A stretch of DNA of 64,000 bases from Mycobacterium sp. 852002-51163_SCH5372311 (GCF_001667115.1 NZ_LZIJ01000183.1:34612-98611), one strand, 5' to 3'. Shown: positions 9,101 through 15,273, counted from the first letter of the stretch. The notes: generated by a model from the sequence alone, not told the origin. Translations and numbers: made by a program.

Positions 9101-9635
9101 AACAACTCATCTGCGTGTGCTCGAGGTCAGCGACGACCAGCGGATCACCTATACGGGCCAATTCGACGAAGACGACTTCGAGGGCGCCTACTGCGAGCTC
9201 GAACGCCGCTACTACGCCGGCGAGGGTGCGCCATACGCGGAGTCGGGAGTCATCGTCGTCGACTCGATCGCCGCGGTGAACAACCGCGACTTCGACCGGC
9301 TGCTCGGCGAGCTCAGCGTGCCGGACCTGCGTGTCGAGACTCGGACGCGGTCGGCTTTTCCGGACCGTTCGGCCAACGACCTTCGCGCCAGCTTGGGCGA
9401 GCTGAACTCGATGATGGTCTCGGTACGGACGTGGCTTTCGGCGGTGTGCTGGGTGTCGCCGAATTGGAGCGTCACCCGCCTGGAACGTGAGGCCGTCGGT
9501 CCAGAAGGTGAGCAGTACGCGTGGACGCGACTCCTCGTGTTTGAGATCCGCGACGGCCGCCTTGGTTCGCTCTACGTGTTCGAGCCCGACGACGAAGCGG
9601 CTGCGTTTGCCTTGGCCGAGCAGCGAGCGAAGTAG
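3138..9635 (+). CDS. Giant class III adenylate/guanylate cyclase-AAA ATPase with repeated NTF2-like C-terminus
   Basis: The predicted protein has 2,165 residues. Order: a zinc ribbon pair (CASC, CEGC, CQTC, CRAC; residues 8-50), a class III cyclase domain (about 69-250), an ATPase module with Walker A GDPGVGKS (about 285) and Walker B VIILDDLHWAD (about 381), a helical TPR-like region to about 1060, then four units of about 275 residues. Cyclase catalytic residues look intact: FADLAGST and GDGF aspartates, Lys in TKYIGDGF, and Asp, Asn and Arg of VGDALNVAARL. The usual mycobacterial cyclase-ATPase stops after the helical part, so the C-terminal units are the odd feature. ATG 3138 is preferred over the in-frame upstream start at 2967 because the latter overlaps the kinase gene and the CASCG zinc ribbon starts just after 3138. 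Whether it makes cAMP or cGMP is undecided. Confidence 0.87.
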   Translation: MAEQRRACASCGTANEEDARFCEGCGGSLGRVCQTCGVEASATARFCRACGAPLQEQVRPAVHTPAVRKTVTVMFADLAGSTSFEEQVDAETAREVIAGYHDLLRSTAERHRAGVTKYIGDGFMAVWGVPAMGPDDADHAVEAAVELQERFVEVAAGVSQTHGVELALRVAVNTGEVVVGAGDADLVGDALNVAARLEAECPRGHVVVGEETWRSTRGRHRYDALGQVQVKGRTAPVSVYQWQGRQSEAADSAVFVGRADELRRLQVALDDTVAARAARLVTVIGDPGVGKSRLAAEFVEPRPGIRVVAARCDAEQTVALAPIVEVLRARDLDADIPGDVPERDRMLSDLNGLAAGVPGSVEETFWALRRYVEVLASEEPLVIILDDLHWADTLLVDFVEHLAEWVKEVPLLVVALARPELRENRPDLVEWVSETFHLGGLGPDATAELAAGVLGGSRLPEELASRLPESTGGNPLFVRELVGMLVHDGVLVAEPSGWRLTIDADAIAIPPTIQALLASRLERLDAVDRRVLEVASVVGTDFSLAAVCALEKRNAPDLKRSLDRLRRLELAQPTGVYIGDEPVWRFHHVLIRDVAYRRLLKSDRAELHEGLAEWVAAGGANVAFDTDEMIARHLDSAHRYRRDLGMRDEHTDDLAVRSARCYLASARRALDRDQLVSAGTQAARGAALAAADEALDAELLLVGCEAFLSAGDVAAGAPLVDDLERLAGEALAPWATCYRCQFVVYTDPDRLLEAETRLQGAIDEFTRRGDAAGLAKAYRVRAGARARLGRIGDCEVDLFEALVAARQAGDHRQITAALGAAPAAALWGPSPVPKAGGRCLDVVRMQRMTTAAPSLEATSLRCLAVLELLRGRPDKARSMLADAREVVADLGLRHGLMETELFAGIIELMAADPVAAEPHFRTALEGLDALGVGADAGQAAALLARSVLAQGRVDEADRYATESEHLAGHNLKTAIAWRAVRAEILAAQSRYDEAIVMAREGVAVAADTDLVLDHAEACLALGRVLAAAGDSRGAEESRRDAQALHAAKEVEGGRAVEHVVPVTGATQSRLAVANRASKSAEALRLALQAHDVDSAVAIFPDGFVYDDRRRWSGDPIQDRAEMRAGLERVLETYADFEVRTLAVRGERLALSWTRWWDDAGNETIGLHVIEADNDGRMAYHGRFDDDDFIGAYRELERRYYAGEGAPFTEAGAVVEFMIALNEADFDRLVSEFSTPEMRAENRSQAVFPDLSIAEFRAGVEELDSMVASVRTWHSAMYWLSPTCGVARTQREAVGLDGERYAWTMVMGFEFRDGRLDWMCRFDADDEEQAFAAVEQRIRATPSRLAVSNRASQAQERLYNAMRAGNTTGAVEHYTAGFTYDDRRRLSGDPIDDPATLLETAERILAQYTRFEMRTLAVRGEHLQLSWTRWSDDSGNETTQLAVIEVGDDGRITYEARFDVDDFEGAYRELERRYYAGEGAAYAEGGAVTANSMIAFNQGDYDRSFGEFMAPGLRIENRSRSPFPERSASDLRATSGQLNDMVAALRMWLSAVCWLSTTWLVARLDREAVGSDGEPYAWTRLMVSEVCDGRIASMCEFEADDEEAAFALAEERMRASPSRLAVSNRATLAVAGLVDAIRARNATAAVESYAERFAFDDRRRLSGEPIDGRATLLAAIEQILDHYSEFEVRTLAVRGERLQLSWARWSDEAGNETTPLHLVEIDDSGRITYDARFDEDDFEGAYRELERRYYAGEGAPYAESGAIAVDFMTSFNRADFDRVFGELTALDMRLENRATHSVFPDRSAAEFRASVEKLNSMVASVRTWHAAVRWLSPTCAVIRQQREAVGLNGEPYTWTWLYVYEFGDGHLRFLCEFDPDDEEAAFALAEERMRSRPSRLAVGNWATQTVHGIYAAMRAHDAAAAAEFYADVFIFDDQRRLSRGVPIDDREGLLAAGERVFAQYTQFEVSILAVRGERVQLCRGRWFDAAGNETTHLRVLEVSDDQRITYTGQFDEDDFEGAYCELERRYYAGEGAPYAESGVIVVDSIAAVNNRDFDRLLGELSVPDLRVETRTRSAFPDRSANDLRASLGELNSMMVSVRTWLSAVCWVSPNWSVTRLEREAVGPEGEQYAWTRLLVFEIRDGRLGSLYVFEPDDEAAAFALAEQRAK
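6342..9632 (+). repeat. Four tandem coding repeats of about 825 bp
   Basis: Units begin at about 6342, 7164, 7989 and 8817 (residues 1069, 1343, 1618 and 1894), each opening with a version of SRLAVSNRAS. Within each unit come DDRRRLSG, an AVRGERLQLSW-type strand, AYRELERRYYAGEGA, a second half with MIALNEADFDR, then REAVG and DGRL. The two halves look like SnoaL/NTF2-like folds, giving about eight such folds in tandem. The copies are clearly diverged at protein level, so the duplication is not recent, but the constant unit length shows it arose by in-frame tandem duplication. Confidence 0.85.
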
Positions 9636-9645
9636 CGCCGTAGTA

Positions 9646-9708
9646 GCGCGAGCAGACGCAAAGCTCGCGAAATCCCTTCATTTCAGGTGCTTTTGCGTCT
9701 GCTCGCGC
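9646..9708. terminator. Long perfect stem-loop, GAGCAGACG repeat family copy 1
   Basis: The arms GCGCGAGCAGACGCAAA (9646-9662) and its exact complement ending at 9708 form a 17-bp stem. It sits between the cyclase stop at 9635 and the stop of the toxin gene at 9720, which converge, so it probably ends transcription from both sides. Related stems occur at 11740 and 18232. Confidence 0.7.
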
Positions 9709-9719
9709 AACCGGCGCGG

Positions 9720-10034
9720 CTAGTGCGAAGGCTCTGAGATAAGTGACGCGACGATCGCCGACGTTTGGCGAAGCGCGGCAGCATCAATGGCGCCGATCGG
9801 TTCGTCCAGAGCGGCTCTCGGCAGCCATTGCACAAGCTCCGGCAGCAGAGTGCCCTGCGGCTGCTCGACAGCGACGACCATCGCCATTGCGCTGTCAGGC
9901 AACCGGCCAGGAATGAATGGACAGGTGATGACACGTCCGGTATCCGCGGCGAGGTGCAGAGTGTTGGACAGCACCGCCACGTAAAGCTCCTGGTCGCTAT
10001 CGCGGCGCGGCGAGATGTCACCCGGGTTGATCAC
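9720..10034 (-). CDS. MazF/PemK-type toxin of a type II toxin-antitoxin pair (probable)
   Basis: This 104-residue protein has a MazF-like layout: an N-terminal GDISPRRDSDQELYVAVLSN strand pair, VITCPFIPG in the core, VAVEQPQGTLLPELVQ, and a C-terminal helix LRQTSAIVASLI. MazF proteins are mRNA or tRNA endoribonucleases that arrest growth. The key residues are weaker than in canonical MazF, so activity is inferred. The start is a GTG at 10034 whose bases overlap the antitoxin stop codon (GTGA), the tight coupling expected of such pairs. It converges on the cyclase gene with a stem-loop between them. Confidence 0.68.
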   Translation of the reverse strand: MINPGDISPRRDSDQELYVAVLSNTLHLAADTGRVITCPFIPGRLPDSAMAMVVAVEQPQGTLLPELVQWLPRAALDEPIGAIDAAALRQTSAIVASLISEPSH

Positions 10035-10258
10035 AACTCCGCGGTCCGGTTGGCTCGGTACACCTTCTCGGCATAGGCATCGATGTCGAGCGCCGGCACG
10101 GTCCGTGTTGTGTAGTCGTGCAACGCAATTCGTAGATGCTCATTGCGCAAGGCCTGCTCGATGAGCTCCGACCGATTCAAACCAGCGGCCTTGGCGTCGA
10201 TGTCGGCAGTGGCGAGAACGCCGGCGTCCACTGTTACGGAAATCTTCTCTTTCGCCAT
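10031..10258 (-). CDS. Ribbon-helix-helix antitoxin (MazE/VapB-like)
   Basis: This 75-residue protein begins MAKEKISVTVDAGVLATAD, a short beta strand then helix typical of ribbon-helix-helix antitoxins, followed by NRSELIEQALRNEHLR. The C-terminal half (ALDIDAYAEKVYRANR) would wrap the toxin. An upstream in-frame start at 10330 is possible, but the MAKEKIS start at 10258 matches mycobacterial MazE-type antitoxins and leaves room for a promoter. It is the first gene of the pair and overlaps the toxin start by 4 nt. By analogy it should autorepress the operon. Confidence 0.75.
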   Translation of the reverse strand: MAKEKISVTVDAGVLATADIDAKAAGLNRSELIEQALRNEHLRIALHDYTTRTVPALDIDAYAEKVYRANRTAEL

Positions 10259-10348
10259 ACCGATTATCCTACCGATCATCCTACCTCGGGGTAGGGCAAA
10301 AAGAGGTTCAGCGCACCGCCACCTCGGCACCGTCGAGTTGGATGGAAG

Positions 10349-11032
10349 TCACGGGCAGACCTCTATCGGCGACTTGGCAGCCCAGTAGGCGAGCTTGCGG
10401 TACCCCCGATTTCCACGGCCCTGGTGCCACAGTTTGGCCCCCAGGTAGATGCCCGGCACGATCTGCACGGCTTCGTCACGGATGCGGTTGATCGGCCACG
10501 GGTTGGTGCCGATGGTCTCGTAGTCGAGTACCAGCACGCGCGTGTCCGGTGCGACGACGCTGGCCTCGACGCGGTTGAGCATGTCGAAGCCTTCCCAATG
10601 GTCGCCGATGCGGCGCATCCGATAGCTCGGGGCCAGCAGCTTGGTGAGGATCGTGGCCGTGATGGTGACCGAGTTGGTTCCGCGCTGAGCCCGGCGGTCG
10701 AATTTCTTTCCCAGCCACGGCATCAGCCCCAGCTGACTGGTCACAGCTTTCGCAGCGGCGTGCAGTACCCGTCCGGTTGGGTCGAGGTCGGCATCAGGCG
10801 TCGTCCAGCCGACCAGCATCCCGTGGGTCTGGCCGTCCACGTCCGCGGGCGTGCCCGCGGCGAACAGCCGGTCCAGCTCAGTCTCTGCGTCGTCGCCGGG
10901 TAGGCCTGCGCCCAAGCGGGAGATCCACGCCCAGGCCGCATCCTGGGCGGCCTGCGGATCGATTTTTGCGACCGCCTCCAATCGCGATATTCGGTCATCA
11001 ACCAGGGAATTCGTGCCTGCAAGTGCCGTCAT
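10349..11032 (-). CDS. Conserved actinobacterial protein of unknown function (possibly DUF4334/GXWXG-like)
   Basis: This is a 227-residue soluble protein without signal peptide or membrane segment. Recognisable elements are LDRLFAAGTPADVDGQTHG, MPWLGKKFD, NRVEASVVAPDTRVLVLDY and a C-terminal PGIYLGAKLW. The FAAGTP and late YLGAKLW segments recall small lipid-binding-like actinobacterial families, but I cannot assign it firmly. ATG 11032 is chosen over the open frame reaching 11185, because the upstream part crosses the divergent promoter and carries a candidate operator. It is divergent from the tetR gene at 11118, which probably controls it. Confidence 0.68.
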   Translation of the reverse strand: MTALAGTNSLVDDRISRLEAVAKIDPQAAQDAAWAWISRLGAGLPGDDAETELDRLFAAGTPADVDGQTHGMLVGWTTPDADLDPTGRVLHAAAKAVTSQLGLMPWLGKKFDRRAQRGTNSVTITATILTKLLAPSYRMRRIGDHWEGFDMLNRVEASVVAPDTRVLVLDYETIGTNPWPINRIRDEAVQIVPGIYLGAKLWHQGRGNRGYRKLAYWAAKSPIEVCP

Positions 11033-11077
11033 CCGTCGCGCTCCTCGGATATTGAATGGGATATGTCTACCCATAAC

Positions 11078-11091
11078 GGAATCACGATTCC
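11078..11091. promoter_or_regulatory. Perfect palindrome GGAATC-AC-GATTCC, candidate TetR operator
   Basis: GGAATCACGATTCC has 6-bp arms and a 2-bp centre. It lies in the 85-bp gap between divergent genes at 11032 and 11118, 27 bp before the tetR GTG. A second, looser inverted pair, GGATATTGAA at 11047-11056 and TCAAATATCC at 11101-11110, brackets it. Operator function is inferred from position. Confidence 0.5.
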
Positions 11092-11117
11092 ACCCAGGAA
11101 TCAAATATCCTGTCCAG

Positions 11118-11738
11118 GTGACCCGACCCTCGTATGCCGAACGCCGCAAGCTGCAGCTGCGCGAGGAAATCATTGACGCGGCCATCGACGTGTTCGCCGA
11201 ATCGGGCTATCACGAGGCCGGTGTAGCCGATATCGCAAAGCGCGTCGGCATCGGGCATTCCACCTTCTACCGGCACTTCGAGAACAAACGCGCCATCCTC
11301 GATGAGGTCGTCAACACCGTCATCGAGCGGGCAATGGCGGCGATCGCCGCCGAGAACGCGCCCGAAGCCGCGAGCACGCTCGACGAATACCGGGGTCAGG
11401 CCGCCCGCATCGGCGCGGCCCTGGCAGATATCAGCAGCGACGTTCGGGTAGTCCGGTTGCTGCTCATCGAGCCCGCCAGCGTCGACGCCGACCTGCGCAA
11501 ACGTGTTGACGACTTGTTCGACCTAGCCGTCCAGATGAATGCCGACTTCTACGAGCATGGTCGGCAGCACGGCTATCTGCGGGCTGACCTGGACACAACT
11601 GCCACGTCACGCGCCGTGATCGGCATGATCTTCGGCCTTGCGATGATGAACCTTAACCCCGCTCTAGACGACGACGAGCGAGCAAGCACCGTCAACGCAG
11701 CCGTCCGGTTGATGTTCGAGGGCATCGCTAATTCGTAG
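11118..11738 (+). CDS. TetR/AcrR family transcriptional regulator
   Basis: This 206-residue regulator starts at GTG (VTRPSYAERRKLQLREEIID) and carries a clear helix-turn-helix, VADIAKRVGIGHSTFYRHFE (about residues 36-55), with KRAIL following. The C-terminal domain is helical with LLLIEPASVDADLRKRVDD. The frame is open upstream to 10851, but that stretch lies inside the opposing gene, and homology starts only near 11118. It is divergent from the unknown-function gene ending its reverse-strand frame at 11032. A palindrome just upstream suggests autoregulation. A stem-loop at 11740 ends the transcript. Confidence 0.87.
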   Translation: MTRPSYAERRKLQLREEIIDAAIDVFAESGYHEAGVADIAKRVGIGHSTFYRHFENKRAILDEVVNTVIERAMAAIAAENAPEAASTLDEYRGQAARIGAALADISSDVRVVRLLLIEPASVDADLRKRVDDLFDLAVQMNADFYEHGRQHGYLRADLDTTATSRAVIGMIFGLAMMNLNPALDDDERASTVNAAVRLMFEGIANS

Positions 11739-11739
11739 T

Positions 11740-11795
11740 GAGCAGACGCAAAAGCTCCCAATAGCAATGGATTTCGTGGGCTTTTGCGTCTGCTC
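11740..11795. terminator. Perfect stem-loop, GAGCAGACG repeat family copy 2
   Basis: GAGCAGACGCAAAAGC (11740-11755) pairs exactly with GCTTTTGCGTCTGCTC (11780-11795). It fills the 63-bp gap between the convergent tetR (stop 11738) and whiB3 (stop 11802), so it is placed as a bidirectional terminator. Confidence 0.72.
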
Positions 11796-11801
11796 GCCGG
11801 A

Positions 11802-12098
11802 CTAGGCGGTGCGTCGGCGGCCGAGGGCGCCCTTGAGCAGCATGTCGCGCTCGGCTTCGGAAAGCCCGCCCCAGACGCCGTAGGGCTCACCCACTTCGAG
11901 GGCATGCGAACGGCACTGCTCGATCACCGGGCAACGCCGGCACATCTCCTTGGCGCGCTGCTCGCGTTGCATCCGGGCCCGGCCGCGTTCGCCGTCGGGA
12001 TGGAAGAACATCGACGAGTCGACGCCGCGGCACAGGCCTTGCAGTTGCCAGTTCCAGATATCGGCGTTCGGTCCAGGTAGCTGCTCCGGTTGTGGCAT
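11802..12098 (-). CDS. whiB3: WhiB3, iron-sulfur redox-sensing transcriptional regulator
   Basis: This 98-residue protein has four conserved cysteines at 23, 53, 56 and 62 (C-x29-C-x2-C-x5-C), which ligate a [4Fe-4S] cluster, and the G[I/V]WGG turn (GVWGG, 74-78) that binds the primary sigma factor. The N-terminus MPQPEQLPGPNADIWNWQLQ is nearly identical to M. tuberculosis WhiB3. Known role: it senses oxygen, NO and intracellular redox state and controls lipid synthesis genes. It is a few residues shorter at the C-terminus than I recall for the M. tuberculosis protein. It is divergent from the Rv3415c homologue across a 383-bp gap, as in M. tuberculosis. Confidence 0.96.
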   Translation of the reverse strand: MPQPEQLPGPNADIWNWQLQGLCRGVDSSMFFHPDGERGRARMQREQRAKEMCRRCPVIEQCRSHALEVGEPYGVWGGLSEAERDMLLKGALGRRRTA

Positions 12099-12481
12099 AG
12101 CGTTTGCCCTTTCTACACAGCACGCCCAAGTGAGGTCAGGGTTTGCGAAGCGTTGTCCGACTAAGAACTTGTGCGACTAAGAGTGGCGTCACCGATGACA
12201 ACCTGCCGCTTAGAGTAGACGCTAAACGGGGCGCCAAATTTCCGTCAATGACCGCACGGAGTGATCTAATTCCTATGCGTTGCAAGAGAATTAACTCTGC
12301 GTTCATGTGTTATGCATTCGGAGAACCCTAGGTGTGCTAACAGCAGTGCGACCGAGACAGAGATTTCCCAGCTCACGGCCGTGCGAGCAACCCAAAGCAA
12401 TTAGCACACTGCCGCTCGTGAGTAATATCTCGGTAACGCAGAAACCACAAACTGTTTACCGAACGACACTCCGCTATCACC
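12099..12481. promoter_or_regulatory. 383-bp divergent intergenic region between whiB3 and the sigD operon
   Basis: No convincing gene is present. The region is AT-richer than its surroundings, which fits long 5' leaders and promoters for both directions. An inverted repeat TCGGTAA (12430-12436) and TTACCGA (12456-12462) with a 19-nt loop lies just before the plus-strand gene. It includes GTAACG followed about 21 nt later by CGAA, reminiscent of the GTAACG/CGAT promoter described for SigD. This promoter reading is tentative. Confidence 0.45.
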
Positions 12482-13312
12482 GTGAGCGAAACTCCGCAGA
12501 CGTCGATGATTGAGCGCACGCTGGCCGCTGCCGCCTTTGGGAACCGGCCCGAAAGTTGGCCGCTGCCCACGGCGACGACGCCCTACGAATTGTGGCTGCG
12601 TGCAATCGCTTCCGGGGGGCAAGGCCGCTACGGCAGCGCCTACCGTGATCTGGCGGCGCTGCGCGGCGGCGCCGCGAGCGGCCCGCTGGTCTCACTGGCG
12701 CACAGCACGCAGGGATCTTTCCTGCGTCAGCTCGGCTGGCACACGCTGGCGCGCGGCTGGGACGGGCGTGCCCTGGCGCTGGCCGGCAGCGATCCCGAAG
12801 CCCGGGCCGACGCGCTGGTCGGGCTGGCGGCCGACGCGCTCGGCGTCGGCCGGTTGGCCGCTGCGGCGACGCTGTTGGCGCGCGCGGACACCGCGACCGA
12901 GGCGGCCGAGTTGCCAGAGCGGGTCGCCGATCGGCTGCGGGTGCGCAGGCGCTGGGTGGCCGCCGAGCTGGCGATGGCGTCCGGCGACGGGGCCACCGCG
13001 GTGCGCCACGCCTCCGAAGGGGTCGAACTGGCTCAGGCCATGGCCGTTCCATCGGCCCGGCACCGCGTCAAGAGCGACGTGGTGCTGGCCGCGGCGCTGT
13101 GCAGCGCCGGGTCCACCGAGCGCGCCCGCAAAGTCGCCGAAAAAGCGCTGGAAGCCGCCGGAGAATTCGCGCTCATACCACTTCGCTGGGCATTGGCTTG
13201 CTTGCTGATCGATATCGGAAGCGTCACATTTTCAGCACGGGATTTACCCGAAATTCGCGATATCTGCGCAGGTCAGGTACGACGCGCCGGTGGGACCTGG
13301 CGTACCGGGTGA
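12482..13312 (+). CDS. Conserved mycobacterial helical-repeat protein (Rv3415c homologue)
   Basis: This 276-residue all-alpha, alanine-rich protein has helix pairs resembling TPR repeats (for example YRDLAALRGG, LGWHTLARGWDGRALALAGS, ARKVAEKALEAAGEFALIP). There is no signal peptide or membrane segment. The start is a GTG at 12482. Position and sequence match Rv3415c, the gene before sigD in M. tuberculosis, and the frame ends 82 bp before the preferred sigD start, so it probably shares a transcript with sigD and rsdA. The function is unknown; a scaffold or partner role in SigD control would be guesswork. Confidence 0.85.
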   Translation: MSETPQTSMIERTLAAAAFGNRPESWPLPTATTPYELWLRAIASGGQGRYGSAYRDLAALRGGAASGPLVSLAHSTQGSFLRQLGWHTLARGWDGRALALAGSDPEARADALVGLAADALGVGRLAAAATLLARADTATEAAELPERVADRLRVRRRWVAAELAMASGDGATAVRHASEGVELAQAMAVPSARHRVKSDVVLAAALCSAGSTERARKVAEKALEAAGEFALIPLRWALACLLIDIGSVTFSARDLPEIRDICAGQVRRAGGTWRTG

Positions 13313-13394
13313 AATCGCTTTCGACCGTTATTGTCATTCTCACGAGTTAGCCCCGGGATGTGTCCAGTTCGTAACGTTGGAGATACCGCCGTCG

Positions 13395-13970
13395 ATGACA
13401 ATTCGAGGAGAAAGTCTCGACGCTGTGGTTGCAGAGGCCGTAGCAGGAGACCGAAATGCGCTTCGGGAGGTGCTGGAGACCATCCGCCCGATCGTCGTCC
13501 GATACTGCCGCGCGCGCGTTGGGACGGCCGAGCGGGGCGGCCTGTCAGCAGACGACGTGGCTCAGGAGGTGTGCTTGGCCACCATCACGGCGTTGCCGCG
13601 ATACCGAGATAGGGGGCGGCCGTTCCTGGCCTTCCTCTACGGCATCGCGGCCCACAAGGTGGCCGACGCCCATCGGGCCGCCGGCCGTGATCTCGCCTAT
13701 CCCGCGGAATCCGTGCCGGAGCGCTGGTCGGCCGACGCGGGCCCGGAGCAGCTGGCCATCGAAGCCGATTCGGTCACCAGGATGAACGAGTTGCTCGAGA
13801 TCCTGCCGGCCAAGCAACGCGAGATCCTGATCCTGCGGGTCGTCGTCGGCCTGTCCGCCGAGGAAACCGCCGCCGCCGTCGGCAGTACCACGGGAGCGGT
13901 CCGGGTGGCCCAGCATCGCGCACTTCAACGGTTGAAAGACGAGATTGTCGCGGCAGGTGATTATGCGTGA
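13395..13970 (+). CDS. sigD: RNA polymerase ECF sigma factor SigD
   Basis: Region 2 (VRYCRARVG, DDVAQEVCLATITALPRYRD, FLYGIAAHKVADAHRAAGRD) and region 4 (LEILPAKQREILILRVVVGL, SAEETAAAVGSTTGAVRVAQ) identify a SigD-type sigma factor almost identical to the M. tuberculosis protein. The start is uncertain. ATG 13395 (MTIRGESLDAV) gives 191 residues with GGAG at about 12 nt. Similarity to the M. tuberculosis N-terminus (FVTLEI..SMT) continues upstream, where a TTG at 13377 or GTG at 13290 could be used; the latter would overlap the previous gene. SigD governs stationary-phase and starvation genes and is held by the anti-sigma factor encoded next. Confidence 0.93.
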   Translation: MTIRGESLDAVVAEAVAGDRNALREVLETIRPIVVRYCRARVGTAERGGLSADDVAQEVCLATITALPRYRDRGRPFLAFLYGIAAHKVADAHRAAGRDLAYPAESVPERWSADAGPEQLAIEADSVTRMNELLEILPAKQREILILRVVVGLSAEETAAAVGSTTGAVRVAQHRALQRLKDEIVAAGDYA

Positions 13971-14856
13971 CCTAGGTTCCGATTTGGGATTTACCGGGGA
14001 CGATGCGTCGGCTTTCGACGCGGGATTGGACGAGCTGGCCCGCACCGATGTGATGCTCGACGCGCTCGCCGACCGTTCCGACATCGACTTCGACGATCCC
14101 GACGGCCTGGAAGACAAAGCGCTGGCCGCCCTGCTGGGGCAGTGGCGCGACGATCTGCGGTGGCCCCCGGCCAGCGCGCTGGTCTCCCCGGACGAGGCGG
14201 TGGAGGCGCTGCGCACCGGAATCGATGAGCGCCGGCGCGCACGGCACGGTCTCGCGGCGGTCGGTTCGGTGGCTGCCTCGCTGTTGATGCTGAGCGGCTT
14301 CGGGGCGGTGGTTGCCGACGCCCGTCCGGGCGACGCGCTATACGGCCTGCACGCGATGTTCTTCGACGAGCGGCGGGTCAACGACGATCAGGTCGTGCTG
14401 TCCGCCAAGGCCGATCTGGCGAAGGTCCAGCAGATGATCGCCCAGGGCCAGTGGGCTCAGGCCCAGAACCAGCTGGCCGAGGTCAGCAGCACGGTGCAGG
14501 CCATGAACGACCCCAGCCGCCGGCAGGACCTGATCAACCAGCTGAACCTGCTCAACACGAAGGTGGAGAGCCGCGACCCCAACGCGACGCTGCCGCCGGC
14601 CGCCCCGCCGACGGTGAATTCGCCGGCGACCCCGGCCCCGCAGTCGAAGACCGCCCCAGCCAGGTCGACGACCCCGTCGGCACCGACGACCACCACACCG
14701 TCGACCGTGGCCGGCACGACTTCCCCGCCGCCGAATCCGTCCGCGAGTGAATCCCCGACGCCGTCACCAACTGCGTCGGCAACTCCGTCGTCGACCAAGC
14801 ACAAGCATCATCACGGTTCGACAACCACTACTTCGGTGGAGCCGACAGCACCCTGA
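13963..14856 (+). CDS. rsdA: RsdA, membrane anti-sigma-D factor
   Basis: This 297-residue protein has three parts: an N-terminal sigma-D-binding region (MRDLGSDLG to about residue 90), one transmembrane segment (GLAAVGSVAASLLMLSGFGA, about 97-116), and an extracytoplasmic part ending in a long Pro/Ser/Thr/Ala tail with a His/Lys patch (KHKHHHG). RsdA holds SigD at the membrane until regulated proteolysis releases it. ATG 13963 overlaps the sigD stop by 8 nt and has AGGTGA just upstream, so translation is coupled. An alternative in-frame start at 13945 lies deeper inside sigD. The low-complexity tail is typical of the M. tuberculosis homologue Rv3413c. Confidence 0.92.
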   Translation: MRDLGSDLGFTGDDASAFDAGLDELARTDVMLDALADRSDIDFDDPDGLEDKALAALLGQWRDDLRWPPASALVSPDEAVEALRTGIDERRRARHGLAAVGSVAASLLMLSGFGAVVADARPGDALYGLHAMFFDERRVNDDQVVLSAKADLAKVQQMIAQGQWAQAQNQLAEVSSTVQAMNDPSRRQDLINQLNLLNTKVESRDPNATLPPAAPPTVNSPATPAPQSKTAPARSTTPSAPTTTTPSTVAGTTSPPPNPSASESPTPSPTASATPSSTKHKHHHGSTTTTSVEPTAP

Positions 14857-14862
14857 AATGGG

Positions 14863-15273
14863 TCAGTGGCGGTGGTATCCGTCGGCGTCGGATGTCGCTT
14901 CGTTGAGTGAGGCGTCCGCATAGCCGCGGCAGTAGTCCCACGTGACATAGGAATCCGGCTCGGGGTCGTAGGCCGGCTCGTGCGGGCGAACGGTGCCGTC
15001 GATCAACAGCTGCAGCAGGTTGGCGCGCAACATGTCCCAGTCGTGATAGTGGTCCTGCTGGCACTCGTCGCAACACACCACCAGCCCGCGAATTCCCTTG
15101 TGCGCCAACAGGGCTTCGTAGACGGCGAGATCGGCCAAGTCGGCCTCGACCGCCATCCGCTCCTGCTGATCCAAAGGCTGGCCCGGCTCGACTGCATCCA
15201 GGGCTGCCGACGGGTCATAGGGGTCGTCGGCAAAAGGGTCGGGCGGCAAACCCGGGGGGAGGTGGTCGCGCAC
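14863..15273 (-). CDS. DUF5319 family protein (Rv3412 homologue)
   Basis: This 136-residue acidic, soluble protein is nearly identical to M. tuberculosis Rv3412, including CCDECQQDHYHDWDMLR, a Cys/His cluster that could bind metal, and DPEPDSYVTWDYCRGYADAS near the C-terminus. The GTG at 15273 (VRDHLPPGLPPDPF) is chosen because it matches the known N-terminus; the frame stays open far upstream into guaB2, which is not coding on this strand. It converges on rsdA with only 6 bp between stops and is divergent from guaB2. The function is unknown. Confidence 0.92.
   Translation of the reverse strand: MRDHLPPGLPPDPFADDPYDPSAALDAVEPGQPLDQQERMAVEADLADLAVYEALLAHKGIRGLVVCCDECQQDHYHDWDMLRANLLQLLIDGTVRPHEPAYDPEPDSYVTWDYCRGYADASLNEATSDADGYHRH

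Noticed and set aside
10258..10330. Longer antitoxin start at 10330
   Set aside because: The extra 24 residues are Arg/Pro-rich and do not resemble antitoxin N-termini, whereas MAKEKIS at 10258 does.
13290..13394. Upstream GTG start for sigD at 13290
   Set aside because: It would overlap the preceding gene, and only the last few residues before ATG 13395 resemble the known N-terminus. It is kept as an open uncertainty in the sigD entry.
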